Assembly: GCF_002159705.1 (NCBI RefSeq)
Contig: NZ_NFJD01000002.1
Location: 248,001 to 312,000 of the forward strand
DNA: 64,000 bases
DNA from: Elusimicrobium sp. An273
Lineage (GTDB): Bacteria > Elusimicrobiota > Elusimicrobia > Elusimicrobiales > Elusimicrobiaceae
Direction of reading: 5' to 3'
The position numbers and the translations under genes are program-made. This document shows positions 42,650-49,703 of the stretch, piece after piece. The number at the start of each line of letters is the position of its first letter. Within the stretch, counting starts at the first letter, position 1. Under the pieces are notes generated by a model. It was not told the DNA's origin. It saw nothing but the letters and a program-made list of their open reading frames with translations, and searched no databases.

Positions 42650-44044
42650 CTAGAGCGAATTTATAAAAGAAACATACTTGCGCTGCAGTTTCCCTTTCAG
42701 CGAATGCGGCACCACCACCAAATAATCAAATCCGCTGTTGCGCGCCAGCAGCGAAGCGTCTTCTCCCGTCCAATACGAGAAAGAAGCCCGAAGCGGCCTT
42801 GCAAAGAGCGGAACTTCTTCCCCCCACAAAAAATGGAGGATATTCTTTTTTACAAACGGATCAAACTGAAATTCCACCGTTACCGGTTTTTCCGGCGCAA
42901 AAAAGGCGGCCAACGGATATTGCCGCTGACGGTTTACGTGACCTAAGCCCGCATATACAATAAACAATGCATCCGGATCGGTTTTGCGGATCTGCGCCAT
43001 TTTATATTCCATCACCCGCGCCCATATTTTATTGCGGGAAGCCACTTGCAGTAACATGGCTTTTTGTCTGTTCGCCGCCTTTAATAAATCAATCAGCACC
43101 ACATCTTCCAGCGGATAAACTTCCACCTGCGCACGAACCAGCCGCAGCAGCACATCCCGTGCGTATCTTTTTTGCTGGGCTTGTTCTACAGAGAGCTGCG
43201 GCGAAGTGCTCTCGTCCACCCGGCGGTAATACGTTTCGGCCGTTTGGTTGACGACCTGCGGCCCGGCTACGGGCAAATGTGCAAATTCGGAAAACACTAC
43301 AATGCGGCGGTTGGGGTTTTGCTTTTTCAGTTCCAAAATCAAATCGCCCACGGCCTGCTGCACTTCCAGCTGATAATGTCCTTCTCCCAGCATAATCAAT
43401 TTTTCCTGCCGCAGCCGGCCCGCCAGTTGGCGCACCACATTCCCCCACGAGGATATGACCGAATGCAGTGCATCGCGGCCTTGGTTGGGGTAGTGTTTCA
43501 TCCAGTTAAACTTTTGATGCAGATACTGTAAATGACTGACGAGCAGTTTATTGTTCAGTACGGCCTCGGCGGAATAGTCCGATAAGAGGGATGCCTCGGG
43601 GCGGAAGAAAAGGAATTTCTTAAAGTCCGGATCCTGCAACGTCATCCGGTCAATTTGTCTTAATGTCGCTTGGAATTCTTCGGGGGTTTGCAAACTGCTT
43701 TCATAGGAGGCGGCCTGGTGTTTGCGCCAGTTTGTTACAGACGCATAAGGCGTCAGAAACGGCTTACTCAACTGTTTTCGAATAAACTCCCTCAGCAAAA
43801 ATTTATCGGCCCCCGGCAATCGTTTTATCCTCTCATAGGCAGCCGGAACGTTTCTTCCGCCAAAAACAGCGGCATCCGGCGGCAAATTTAAGCCGGGCAC
43901 CCCCACCGCGGAGATTCCTTTTGCCAGATGCTGAGACACCCCCGCTGGCCGGGCCATCCCCGCGCGCACGGCCGGCAGCAGATTTTTCTGCGCATAGGCG
44001 GGCACCGTTAAACATAACATAAAAAACAAATAAGACTTTCTCAT
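42650..44044 (-). CDS. Secreted ChaN/EreA-like protein, paralogue 1
   Basis: 464 residues. Signal peptide to AYA-Q, mature start QKNLLPAVRAG. The N-terminal helical region matches paralogue 4. Core: LIMLGEGHYQLEVQ (H223), RRIVVFSEFAHLP, EVYPLEDVV, SRNKIWARVMEYKM and ALFIVYAGLGHVNR (H369). After GFDYLVVVP comes the tail SLKGKLQRKYVSFINSL. ChaN relatives bind haem; EreA and TIKI relatives with the same GExH fold hydrolyse esters or peptides, so the function stays open. The start at 44044 is 6 nt after TATAGT with no ribosome site (leaderless). It is the first gene after terL. Confidence 0.8.
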   Translation of the reverse strand: MRKSYLFFMLCLTVPAYAQKNLLPAVRAGMARPAGVSQHLAKGISAVGVPGLNLPPDAAVFGGRNVPAAYERIKRLPGADKFLLREFIRKQLSKPFLTPYASVTNWRKHQAASYESSLQTPEEFQATLRQIDRMTLQDPDFKKFLFFRPEASLLSDYSAEAVLNNKLLVSHLQYLHQKFNWMKHYPNQGRDALHSVISSWGNVVRQLAGRLRQEKLIMLGEGHYQLEVQQAVGDLILELKKQNPNRRIVVFSEFAHLPVAGPQVVNQTAETYYRRVDESTSPQLSVEQAQQKRYARDVLLRLVRAQVEVYPLEDVVLIDLLKAANRQKAMLLQVASRNKIWARVMEYKMAQIRKTDPDALFIVYAGLGHVNRQRQYPLAAFFAPEKPVTVEFQFDPFVKKNILHFLWGEEVPLFARPLRASFSYWTGEDASLLARNSGFDYLVVVPHSLKGKLQRKYVSFINSL

Positions 44045-44050
44045 ATTATT

Positions 44051-44079
44051 ACTATACCGCTTTCGGCCTTCCAAGAACA
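44051..44079 (-). promoter_or_regulatory. Leaderless promoter of paralogue 1
   Basis: TGTTCT, 17-nt spacer, TATAGT, then AATAAT and the ATG. The region up to 44132 is homologous to that upstream of paralogue 3. Confidence 0.65.
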
Positions 44080-44087
44080 GAGTCATT

Positions 44088-44132
44088 GGGCCTATAAATT
44101 TTTTTCCAAAAGTCCTATTCTTTTTGGGCCCT
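44088..44132. repeat. Three phased GGGCCTAT-type repeats upstream of paralogue 1
   Basis: GGGCCTAT at 44088, AGTCCTAT at 44111 and GGGCCCT at 44126. The steps of 23 and 15 nt match the 23 and 16 nt before paralogue 3. They fill the gap between promoter and the terL stop codon. Confidence 0.7.
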
Positions 44133-44140
44133 GATTTGCT

Positions 44141-45463
44141 TTACAGCACCTCGTACTCGCTGTTGGCAAATTCGCATTTGCCACCCGCGCTTCGCGCGCG
44201 CACGGGAGCGGCAAACGTAAGGGCCAGGGCGTCTGCCGTGTCGGGGCTTTTGCCGCAGCGCTCTTTGATTTTTTCTTTCGGCTCCAGGCGCAAGCGTCCG
44301 GCGGCGTCAAAGTCATAACACACTTGGCACAAATCCGCTTTCAGTTCCGCACACTCCGGCAGGGCGCCTCCCGCCTTTATCCACGCCGCCATTTCCCCCC
44401 ACATTTCCGCCCGCTTGTTGGCATACTGCCCCGGGCGGGCCGGCGCGCCGCCGAAAGGCACTTCCGTTACGCTAAACCCCAGCTGGCGCAGGCGGTCAAT
44501 CACGCCGCCGCCGCAACCGGCATCCACAAACACCGCATCAGGATGAAACGTTTCTATCTGCCGGGCCGCCCGTTCGGCCAGGGCCATATTGTCCAACTGC
44601 CGAAATACCAGCGGCTCCCACGTTTTTAACCCCTGACGCAAAAAGATGACGCTGCGGTCGTTTCCGAAACGGGCCGGATCAATGCCGATGATTTTGGGTG
44701 CAAAACGCACTTCGGCCGGCGCATAACGGCGCGCACAGGCCTGCAGGACGCAGTCTATGGGGATTAATACATTCTCCGCCGAGGCCGTAAAATCGCACAG
44801 GTATTCCTGCCTGAAAATGTTGGCGGGTGTTTCCCGGCGCAGGCGCTCGAGTTCCCCCGGAGAGATGACGCCCGATTCATCGGCGCGGAATACGCCCACC
44901 CACCACACGCCGGGCTCTTCCTGCGCGGCCTTTTGGGCGCGGTTAAACAGTTCAAAAAATGCGTTTTGCCCTTTGGGCGTACCCATAAACACGGCCCACC
45001 CTTCCCGCGAAAGAAGCATCGGGCGGATAATTTCGGTAAACACATCGGGCTTAATCTGGGCGTATTCGTCCAACACAACGCCGTCTGCATATGTGCCGCG
45101 CAGGGCGTCTGGATTATCGGCGCCGCACACCCAAATCCGCGCGCCGTTGGGCAGGCGCAGGCACAGTTCCGCTTCGTTTACGCCCACGCCCGGCAGCGGG
45201 GCCGAATAACGTTTTAAATAATCCCAGGCAATCATTTTGGCCTGCTTTAAAAAAGGCGCCAAATAGAAATAGCGCGAATGCGGCCGCGTGTTCTGCAGGG
45301 CTTTTTTAAGCAAGTGATTAACGGCGCAGACGGTCTTGCCCAGCTGGCGATGGGTAACCAGCACGCAAAAGCGGTGCGTTTCCAGCTGGGGGTGAATTTG
45401 ACGCTGCGCCAGGCGCGGATGATAGGGGATGGTAATCAGCCAATCGGAAGGTTGTTTTTTCAT
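44141..45463 (-). CDS. Terminase large subunit
   Basis: 440 residues. The packaging ATPase half has the Walker A-like THRQLGKTVCA (37-47, QLGKT variant), Walker B with catalytic Glu in GVVLDEYA (128-135) and the coupling motif FMGTPKGQN. The nuclease half begins at IIGIDPARFGNDRS with its first metal Asp. It pumps DNA into the head and cuts it. The ATG at 45463 overlaps the terS stop by 4 nt; the longer frame is the antisense of terS in another phase. All key residues are intact. Confidence 0.93.
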   Translation of the reverse strand: MKKQPSDWLITIPYHPRLAQRQIHPQLETHRFCVLVTHRQLGKTVCAVNHLLKKALQNTRPHSRYFYLAPFLKQAKMIAWDYLKRYSAPLPGVGVNEAELCLRLPNGARIWVCGADNPDALRGTYADGVVLDEYAQIKPDVFTEIIRPMLLSREGWAVFMGTPKGQNAFFELFNRAQKAAQEEPGVWWVGVFRADESGVISPGELERLRRETPANIFRQEYLCDFTASAENVLIPIDCVLQACARRYAPAEVRFAPKIIGIDPARFGNDRSVIFLRQGLKTWEPLVFRQLDNMALAERAARQIETFHPDAVFVDAGCGGGVIDRLRQLGFSVTEVPFGGAPARPGQYANKRAEMWGEMAAWIKAGGALPECAELKADLCQVCYDFDAAGRLRLEPKEKIKERCGKSPDTADALALTFAAPVRARSAGGKCEFANSEYEVL

Positions 45464-45894
45464 TTCTCGCTCTCCCAGCGCACCACCAGCGGCGCAGGTT
45501 GGGAAGGTTCTTCTTTGCCGTCCTTCCAACCCAAAAGATTTTTGGCGGTAAATACCGCAAAGGAAGCGGAATAATTGCCGCGCAGGCTGTTTTGAATTAA
45601 GATATTGCCCTGCAAATCGCGCGCTTTGGCGGCGGCTTGGCGAAAGGCGGGATGTTTTTCTTCCCATTCTTTCAGCACGCGGCACGTCGTGCCAAGCATT
45701 TTGGCAAAGGCGGCAAAAGTGGGCAATTCGGCGGCGGTTTCCACGAGGGAAATGCTTCCGTCGCGTTTGGCTACTTCCGTTACGGTAAAAGGCGCAACGT
45801 CAAAAAACCGCAGCAGACGCTCGCAAAATTCAGGTTGGTATTTTAACGGTTTTTCCCGCGTTTTTAACGTGCGGGCACGGGTTTTGGCAGGCAT
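45460..45894 (-). CDS. Terminase small subunit
   Basis: 144 residues. A basic N-terminus (MPAKTRARTLKTREK) and a helix-turn-helix-like region (LPTFAAFAKMLGTTCRVLKE-W) followed by helices fit DNA-binding small terminases that recognise the packaging start. It overlaps terL by 4 nt. AAGGAG precedes the ATG at 45894; the longer frame has no ribosome site. A consensus promoter lies 150 nt upstream. Confidence 0.85.
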   Translation of the reverse strand: MPAKTRARTLKTREKPLKYQPEFCERLLRFFDVAPFTVTEVAKRDGSISLVETAAELPTFAAFAKMLGTTCRVLKEWEEKHPAFRQAAAKARDLQGNILIQNSLRGNYSASFAVFTAKNLLGWKDGKEEPSQPAPLVVRWESEK

Positions 45895-46037
45895 AAAAAC
45901 TCCTTGGTAAGCAAACGGCATGACAGCCAAGCCTGTACAAACAGGCACGGCCAAAACCGGAAAAAGAAAAGAGGAAAACGGGCGGACGCCCCAGATAAAA
46001 AAATTACAAACCGCACAGTGCGTTTTATAATAAAATT

Positions 46038-46066
46038 ATTATAGCAAAATAAGTGCTTTTTGTCAA
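46038..46066 (-). promoter_or_regulatory. Consensus promoter of the terminase operon
   Basis: TTGACA, a 17-nt spacer ending TTTTGC and TATAAT on the minus strand. It is nearly identical in its -10 region to the tRNA promoter at 1825, so host RNA polymerase can read it without phage factors. The leader is about 140 nt. Confidence 0.85.
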
Positions 46067-46107
46067 TAGAAAAAGCAACCAACACCCCGTTAAACTCCGC
46101 CGCAGAC

Positions 46108-46140
46108 AAAAAAACGCGGCCCTTTAACAGGCCGCGTTTT
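46108..46140 (-). terminator. Terminator of the MATE gene
   Basis: AAAACGCGGCC / GGCCGCGTTTT, an 11-bp stem with an 8-nt loop; a T run follows on the minus strand. It marks the right edge of the phage region. Confidence 0.9.
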
Positions 46141-46158
46141 AAAACCAACTTGCCCACG

Positions 46159-47529
46159 CTACACGCCGGTTACGTTAAAATGTTTCCACCGACCGGAGAG
46201 AAACCGCCCCAGCATAAAAACCGCCGTTAGCGCCGCGTAGAACGTCAGCCAGCTCCATACCCAAAACACAGACCACTGCAGCTTATACACAATCAGCCAC
46301 GTACCGGGAATCAGCAACCCCCATGCACAGAACAGCATGATGTACATATAAAACTTGGTATCGCCCGCACCGCGGATGGCCTCGCCGAAAATCAAATACG
46401 TCGCGTCAAAAATTACAAAGAAGCTTACCAGTTTCATCAGCGGATAGGTCTTTTCGCTGATCAAGGCCGCATCCGGCGACGAGGCCGGGATAAACAGCCC
46501 CACAAAAAACGGCGCGAAAAAGAAGAACGCCACTCCCACCGCGCCCGCATAGGCATACCCGATTTTGCAGGCATTTTTAATGACCTGCACGCTCAAATCC
46601 GGCCGCTTTAGGCCTTGGTATTTGCTGACCAGAATTTGGATGCCGATGCCCAGGCCTAAAATAACCGTAAACACCACCGGCTGCATGGACATTACCACAT
46701 TGCTCGCCTGCAAAGAAAGCGTATCAATGTTGCCAATCATAAACGTAAAGAGGGTAAAAGAAAGAATGTCCATCAAAAACCCAAATCCGTTGGGCAGCCC
46801 AAAGCGAAGCAGGCGGGAAAAAACGGGTTTATAAAATCCGGCCAAGCGGCTTATTTTAAATTCCTTGCGCGTTTTTCCGGCAAAAATCAGGGTGCAGAAA
46901 ATAAGCGTAATAGACGCACTGCCGATAATCGTGGCCCACGCCGCACCCTTAATGCCCATGGCCGGAAAACCCAGCTTGCCGAAAATCATCACATAATCCA
47001 ACCCCACGTTGACGAGGTTTCCCACCACGGCCGCCCACATGGGAATTTTGGTATGCCCGCGCCCGCTGAAAAAGCTGGCCAGCGCGTTATTGATGACCGC
47101 CAGCCCGCCAAAAATGTTTAAAATTGCAAAGTACTCCAGTTCCAGCACGCGCACGGGGGCATCGTGCCCGAAGGCATTAATGACCGCCTTTCCGGCAGGC
47201 GTCAGCCCTGCCAGCACCAGTGACGACAGCACCGCCAGCAGAATCCCCTGCCACAGCGAAACCGTTACCGAGGCGTATTTTTTCTTTGCATAGTACTGGG
47301 AAATAAAAACACTGGTATAACTGGCCAGCCCCATAAACATAGCGGCAAACGTCATAGCCAGTACGCCGGCCGGCACACAGGCCGCCAGCGCCTCGTGGGA
47401 ATACCACGCCAAAAACATCCGGTCTACAAATTGCATGACTACTTGCGCGGCCATGGTTACAACCAGCGGATACGATAAATGCCACAGCTCGCCCAGCGAG
47501 GCCTGCGGATATATTTTCTTCGCCATCAC
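46159..47529 (-). CDS. MATE-family cation-coupled multidrug exporter
   Basis: 456 residues with twelve membrane helices in two repeated halves, the MATE topology (NorM-like). LWHLSYPLVVTMAAQVVMQFVDRMF and FSGRGHTKIP are the first-half signatures, and AIRGAGDTKFYMYIML is the second-half counterpart. Such proteins expel cationic drugs or metabolites in exchange for Na+ or H+. The GTG at 47529 stands 8 nt after GGAGG and the next codon is ATG, so either may start translation. No regulator is adjacent. Confidence 0.9.
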   Translation of the reverse strand: MMAKKIYPQASLGELWHLSYPLVVTMAAQVVMQFVDRMFLAWYSHEALAACVPAGVLAMTFAAMFMGLASYTSVFISQYYAKKKYASVTVSLWQGILLAVLSSLVLAGLTPAGKAVINAFGHDAPVRVLELEYFAILNIFGGLAVINNALASFFSGRGHTKIPMWAAVVGNLVNVGLDYVMIFGKLGFPAMGIKGAAWATIIGSASITLIFCTLIFAGKTRKEFKISRLAGFYKPVFSRLLRFGLPNGFGFLMDILSFTLFTFMIGNIDTLSLQASNVVMSMQPVVFTVILGLGIGIQILVSKYQGLKRPDLSVQVIKNACKIGYAYAGAVGVAFFFFAPFFVGLFIPASSPDAALISEKTYPLMKLVSFFVIFDATYLIFGEAIRGAGDTKFYMYIMLFCAWGLLIPGTWLIVYKLQWSVFWVWSWLTFYAALTAVFMLGRFLSGRWKHFNVTGV

Positions 47530-47566
47530 AACAACTTCCTCCTTCTTTTCTGCCTTAGTCAGGCAG

Positions 47567-47601
47567 AAAAAAGCCCTGAGCCTGACGGTTCAGGGCTTTT
47601 T
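47567..47601 (-). terminator. Terminator of the cold-shock gene
   Basis: AAAAAGCCCTGA / TCAGGGCTTTTT, a 12-bp stem with a 10-nt loop and a T run on the minus strand. Confidence 0.9.
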
Positions 47602-47617
47602 AAAAGTCTTTCAAAAA

Positions 47618-47821
47618 TTACAGTTTGACGACTTTTACGGCCTTGGGGCCTTTTTCGGATTCCACGACTTCGAATTCCACTTCCTGACCTTCGGCCAAGG
47701 TTTTGAAACCGTCGCCCTGAATTTCCTGATAGTGAACAAAGAGATCTTTAGAACCGTCTTCGGGGGTTACGAAACCGTAACCTTTCTGGTCATTAAACCA
47801 CTTAACTTTTCCTTTAGGCAT
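47618..47821 (-). CDS. Cold-shock-domain RNA chaperone (CspA family)
   Basis: 67 residues forming one cold-shock domain. RNP1 is KGYGFV (13-18), RNP2 is LFVHY (27-31), and KWF near the start completes the RNA-binding face. These proteins melt mRNA structure and bind single-stranded nucleic acid. AGGAAG before the ATG and a 9-bp hairpin in the leader are visible. It has its own promoter and terminator. Confidence 0.95.
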   Translation of the reverse strand: MPKGKVKWFNDQKGYGFVTPEDGSKDLFVHYQEIQGDGFKTLAEGQEVEFEVVESEKGPKAVKVVKL

Positions 47822-47851
47822 TTTACTATATACTTCCTTTTATGAATTATC

Positions 47852-47876
47852 AGGTACTTAAACTTAATAAGTACCT
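47852..47876 (-). other. Hairpin in the cold-shock gene leader
   Basis: AGGTACTTA / TAAGTACCT with a 7-nt loop, about 30 nt before the start codon and right after the predicted transcription start. Long structured leaders are typical thermosensors of csp genes; this one is short. Confidence 0.65.
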
Positions 47877-47882
47877 ACAACT

Positions 47883-47888
47883 ATTATA
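47883..47888 (-). promoter_or_regulatory. -10 box of the cold-shock gene
   Basis: TATAAT on the minus strand upstream of the leader hairpin. No clear -35 (GTGCCA at 17 nt). Confidence 0.5.
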
Positions 47889-47958
47889 CTATAAATCTGC
47901 AAAAATGGCACATTTGTTTTTAGAAAATTTTTTCAACGGGGTTTTTCCGTAAAAGGGG

Positions 47959-47964
47959 TATAAT
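47959..47964 (+). promoter_or_regulatory. -10 box directly before ftcD (leaderless)
   Basis: TATAAT followed by GATTAT and the ATG at 47971. There is no ribosome site, so the transcript should begin at the start codon. The -35 is weak. Confidence 0.55.
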
Positions 47965-47970
47965 GATTAT

Positions 47971-48951
47971 ATGAAAATAATGGAAGCCGTGCCCAATATA
48001 TCAGAAGGAAAAGACCCCAAGATTATAGCGGCCTGCGCCCAAGCGGCCCGGCAGGCGTGCGCGCAGGCAAAACTGCTGCACACAGACAGCAACCCCGACG
48101 CCAACCGCACCGTGCTGACGCTGGCCGGCACGCCCGAAGGAGTGCGCCGCGCGGCTTTTGCGCTGATGCAAACAGCCACCCGGCTGATTGACATGCGCCT
48201 TCAACACGGGGCCCACCCGCGCTTGGGCGCGGTGGACGTGTGCCCGTTTGTGCCCGTAGCGGGCATGACGCTGGCCGAAGCCACCGAACAAGCGCGCCTA
48301 CTAGGGCAGGAAGCCGCCGAACAATTAGGCATTCCCGTTTATTTTTACGAAGCCAACGCCCGGCAGGAAAACCGCAAAAATTTGGCTTTTATCCGCCGCG
48401 GCGAATACGAAAGCCTGCCCCAAAAACTTGCCGAACTGCCGCCCGATTTGGGCCCGCGGGAATTTTCGCCGCATGTTGCCAAAACGGGTGCAGTGGTGAT
48501 CGGCGCACGGAATTTTTTACTGGCGTTTAACGTGTCCTTAAACACGCAGGATACGGCGGCCGCCAAGGAAATAGCGGGCGTCCTGCGCGAAAAAAACGGC
48601 GGACTGCCCGCCGTAAAAGCCATCGGCTGGCTGATGCCGGGCTACCAAGCTGCGCAGGTTTCGTTTAACCTGACGGATTTTCATAAAACAGGCTTGGCGC
48701 AAGTCTTTGAAGCGTGCCGGCGGGAAGCTGAGGCGCGCGGGCTAAGCGTAACGGGCAGCGAGCTTATTGGACTGGCCCCGCAAGAAGCGTTGGCGGCGGC
48801 GGGGCGTTTTTACCTGCCTGACTGCCAAGACACGCACACGCTCCTTCGGCAAGCCGTCCTGCGTTTAGGGCTAAATAAAATCCGCCCGTTTCACCTGCGC
48901 GAGCGGATATTGGAATTCCGGCTTCAAGAAGAACTACAACAGGGCAAATAG
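47971..48951 (+). CDS. ftcD: Glutamate formimidoyltransferase
   Basis: 326 residues. The start MKIMEAVPNISEGKD is the family hallmark, followed by LLHTDSNPDANRTVLTLAG, HGAHPRLGAVDVCPFVP and the C-terminal formiminotransferase subdomain. The enzyme moves the formimino group from formiminoglutamate (histidine breakdown) to tetrahydrofolate. The cyclodeaminase half of the vertebrate enzyme is absent and no other hut gene is near. The last 18 bases overlap the convergent rsmA gene. Confidence 0.92.
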   Translation: MKIMEAVPNISEGKDPKIIAACAQAARQACAQAKLLHTDSNPDANRTVLTLAGTPEGVRRAAFALMQTATRLIDMRLQHGAHPRLGAVDVCPFVPVAGMTLAEATEQARLLGQEAAEQLGIPVYFYEANARQENRKNLAFIRRGEYESLPQKLAELPPDLGPREFSPHVAKTGAVVIGARNFLLAFNVSLNTQDTAAAKEIAGVLREKNGGLPAVKAIGWLMPGYQAAQVSFNLTDFHKTGLAQVFEACRREAEARGLSVTGSELIGLAPQEALAAAGRFYLPDCQDTHTLLRQAVLRLGLNKIRPFHLRERILEFRLQEELQQGK

Positions 48952-49701
48952 CCGCGCGTATGTTTCGGGCGGCACTTGTTCGGGGCGGACGGACGGCGCC
49001 AGCGAAAGCGCCTGCAAGGCGTGCTGAATTTTTTGCGGTTCATACCCGCCCAAGCTCCAGGCATTGGCCAATGTTTTGCGCCGGTGCAAAAAGGCGGCCT
49101 GCACCATTTTTTTAAACCGCTGCCAATCGCCGAGCGGCACAAGCCAAGGCGATTTTTTTTCAAACGCCAACACCATACTTTCCACTTTCGGCGGCGGATT
49201 AAAACACCCGCGCCCCACCTTGCAAATAGGGCTGATCCGCGCGCGCAGCTGGCTAAACACGGACAGCGGGCCATACCCTTCCTCCTGCGCGCGGGCGCGG
49301 ATACGCTGGGCCTGTTCTTTTTGAAACATAAACACTGCCGCGTGAAACAGCGGGAAAGAAAGCACTTTATCCAAAATATCCGCCGCGTCAATATAGGGAA
49401 GATTGCTTACAAACAACGCCGGGCGCGTAACCAAAGAAGCCAAATCCGTTTTTAAAAAATCCGCCTCTTTCAGCTGCACCTTTGCCTGCGGCGGCAGCGT
49501 TTGGCGCAGGTACTGCACCATTTTGGGGTCTATTTCCACCGCCGTAAAATTTTGTTCTCCCCGCTCAATCAGCCGCTGCGTAAGCGCGCCTTTCCCGGGG
49601 CCGATTTCCACCAGCTGCGCCGCTTTTAACAAAAGAGCCGCATCCACAATTTGGCGGATGACGTTTTCGCTGATTAAAAAGTGCTGTCCGTATTTTTGCA
49701 T
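48934..49701 (-). CDS. rsmA: 16S rRNA dimethyladenosine transferase
   Basis: 255 residues. RsmA (KsgA) dimethylates two adenines in the 3' hairpin of 16S rRNA during small-subunit assembly. YGQHFLISENVI opens the protein, the SAM-binding motif EIGPGKGALT is at 32-41, the acidic motif AVEIDPKM follows, and NLPY at 100-103 is the catalytic motif; FLHRRKTLAN marks the C-terminal domain. Its ATG follows the stop of the TPR gene by 2 nt without a ribosome site, so it is translationally coupled to that gene. Confidence 0.95.
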   Translation of the reverse strand: MQKYGQHFLISENVIRQIVDAALLLKAAQLVEIGPGKGALTQRLIERGEQNFTAVEIDPKMVQYLRQTLPPQAKVQLKEADFLKTDLASLVTRPALFVSNLPYIDAADILDKVLSFPLFHAAVFMFQKEQAQRIRARAQEEGYGPLSVFSQLRARISPICKVGRGCFNPPPKVESMVLAFEKKSPWLVPLGDWQRFKKMVQAAFLHRRKTLANAWSLGGYEPQKIQHALQALSLAPSVRPEQVPPETYARLFALL

Positions 49702-49703
49702 TG

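Larger units (their letters stand above)
17866..46066 (-). mobile_element. Stripped T7/BPP-1-like podoviral cassette (prophage or gene-transfer-agent-like), with cargo
   Basis: The minus strand carries terS, terL, portal, Bbp19-like, scaffold, capsid, cement, tail tubular A/B, internal virion proteins, tail fibre and lysis genes in a podovirus order. There is no integrase, excisionase, repressor, DNA or RNA polymerase or replication gene, and both edges are terminators next to host genes. No repeat of the tRNA-Thr 3' end or other att-like duplication is seen at the right edge. The array at 33109-44044 splits the packaging genes from the head genes, and two plus-strand membrane-protein genes (23625, 32566) interrupt the operon. 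Edges are inferred from gene content. Confidence 0.8.

Noticed and set aside
17866-46066. Diversity-generating retroelement, as in the related phage BPP-1
   Set aside because: No reverse transcriptase gene and no template/variable repeat pair near the tail fibre.
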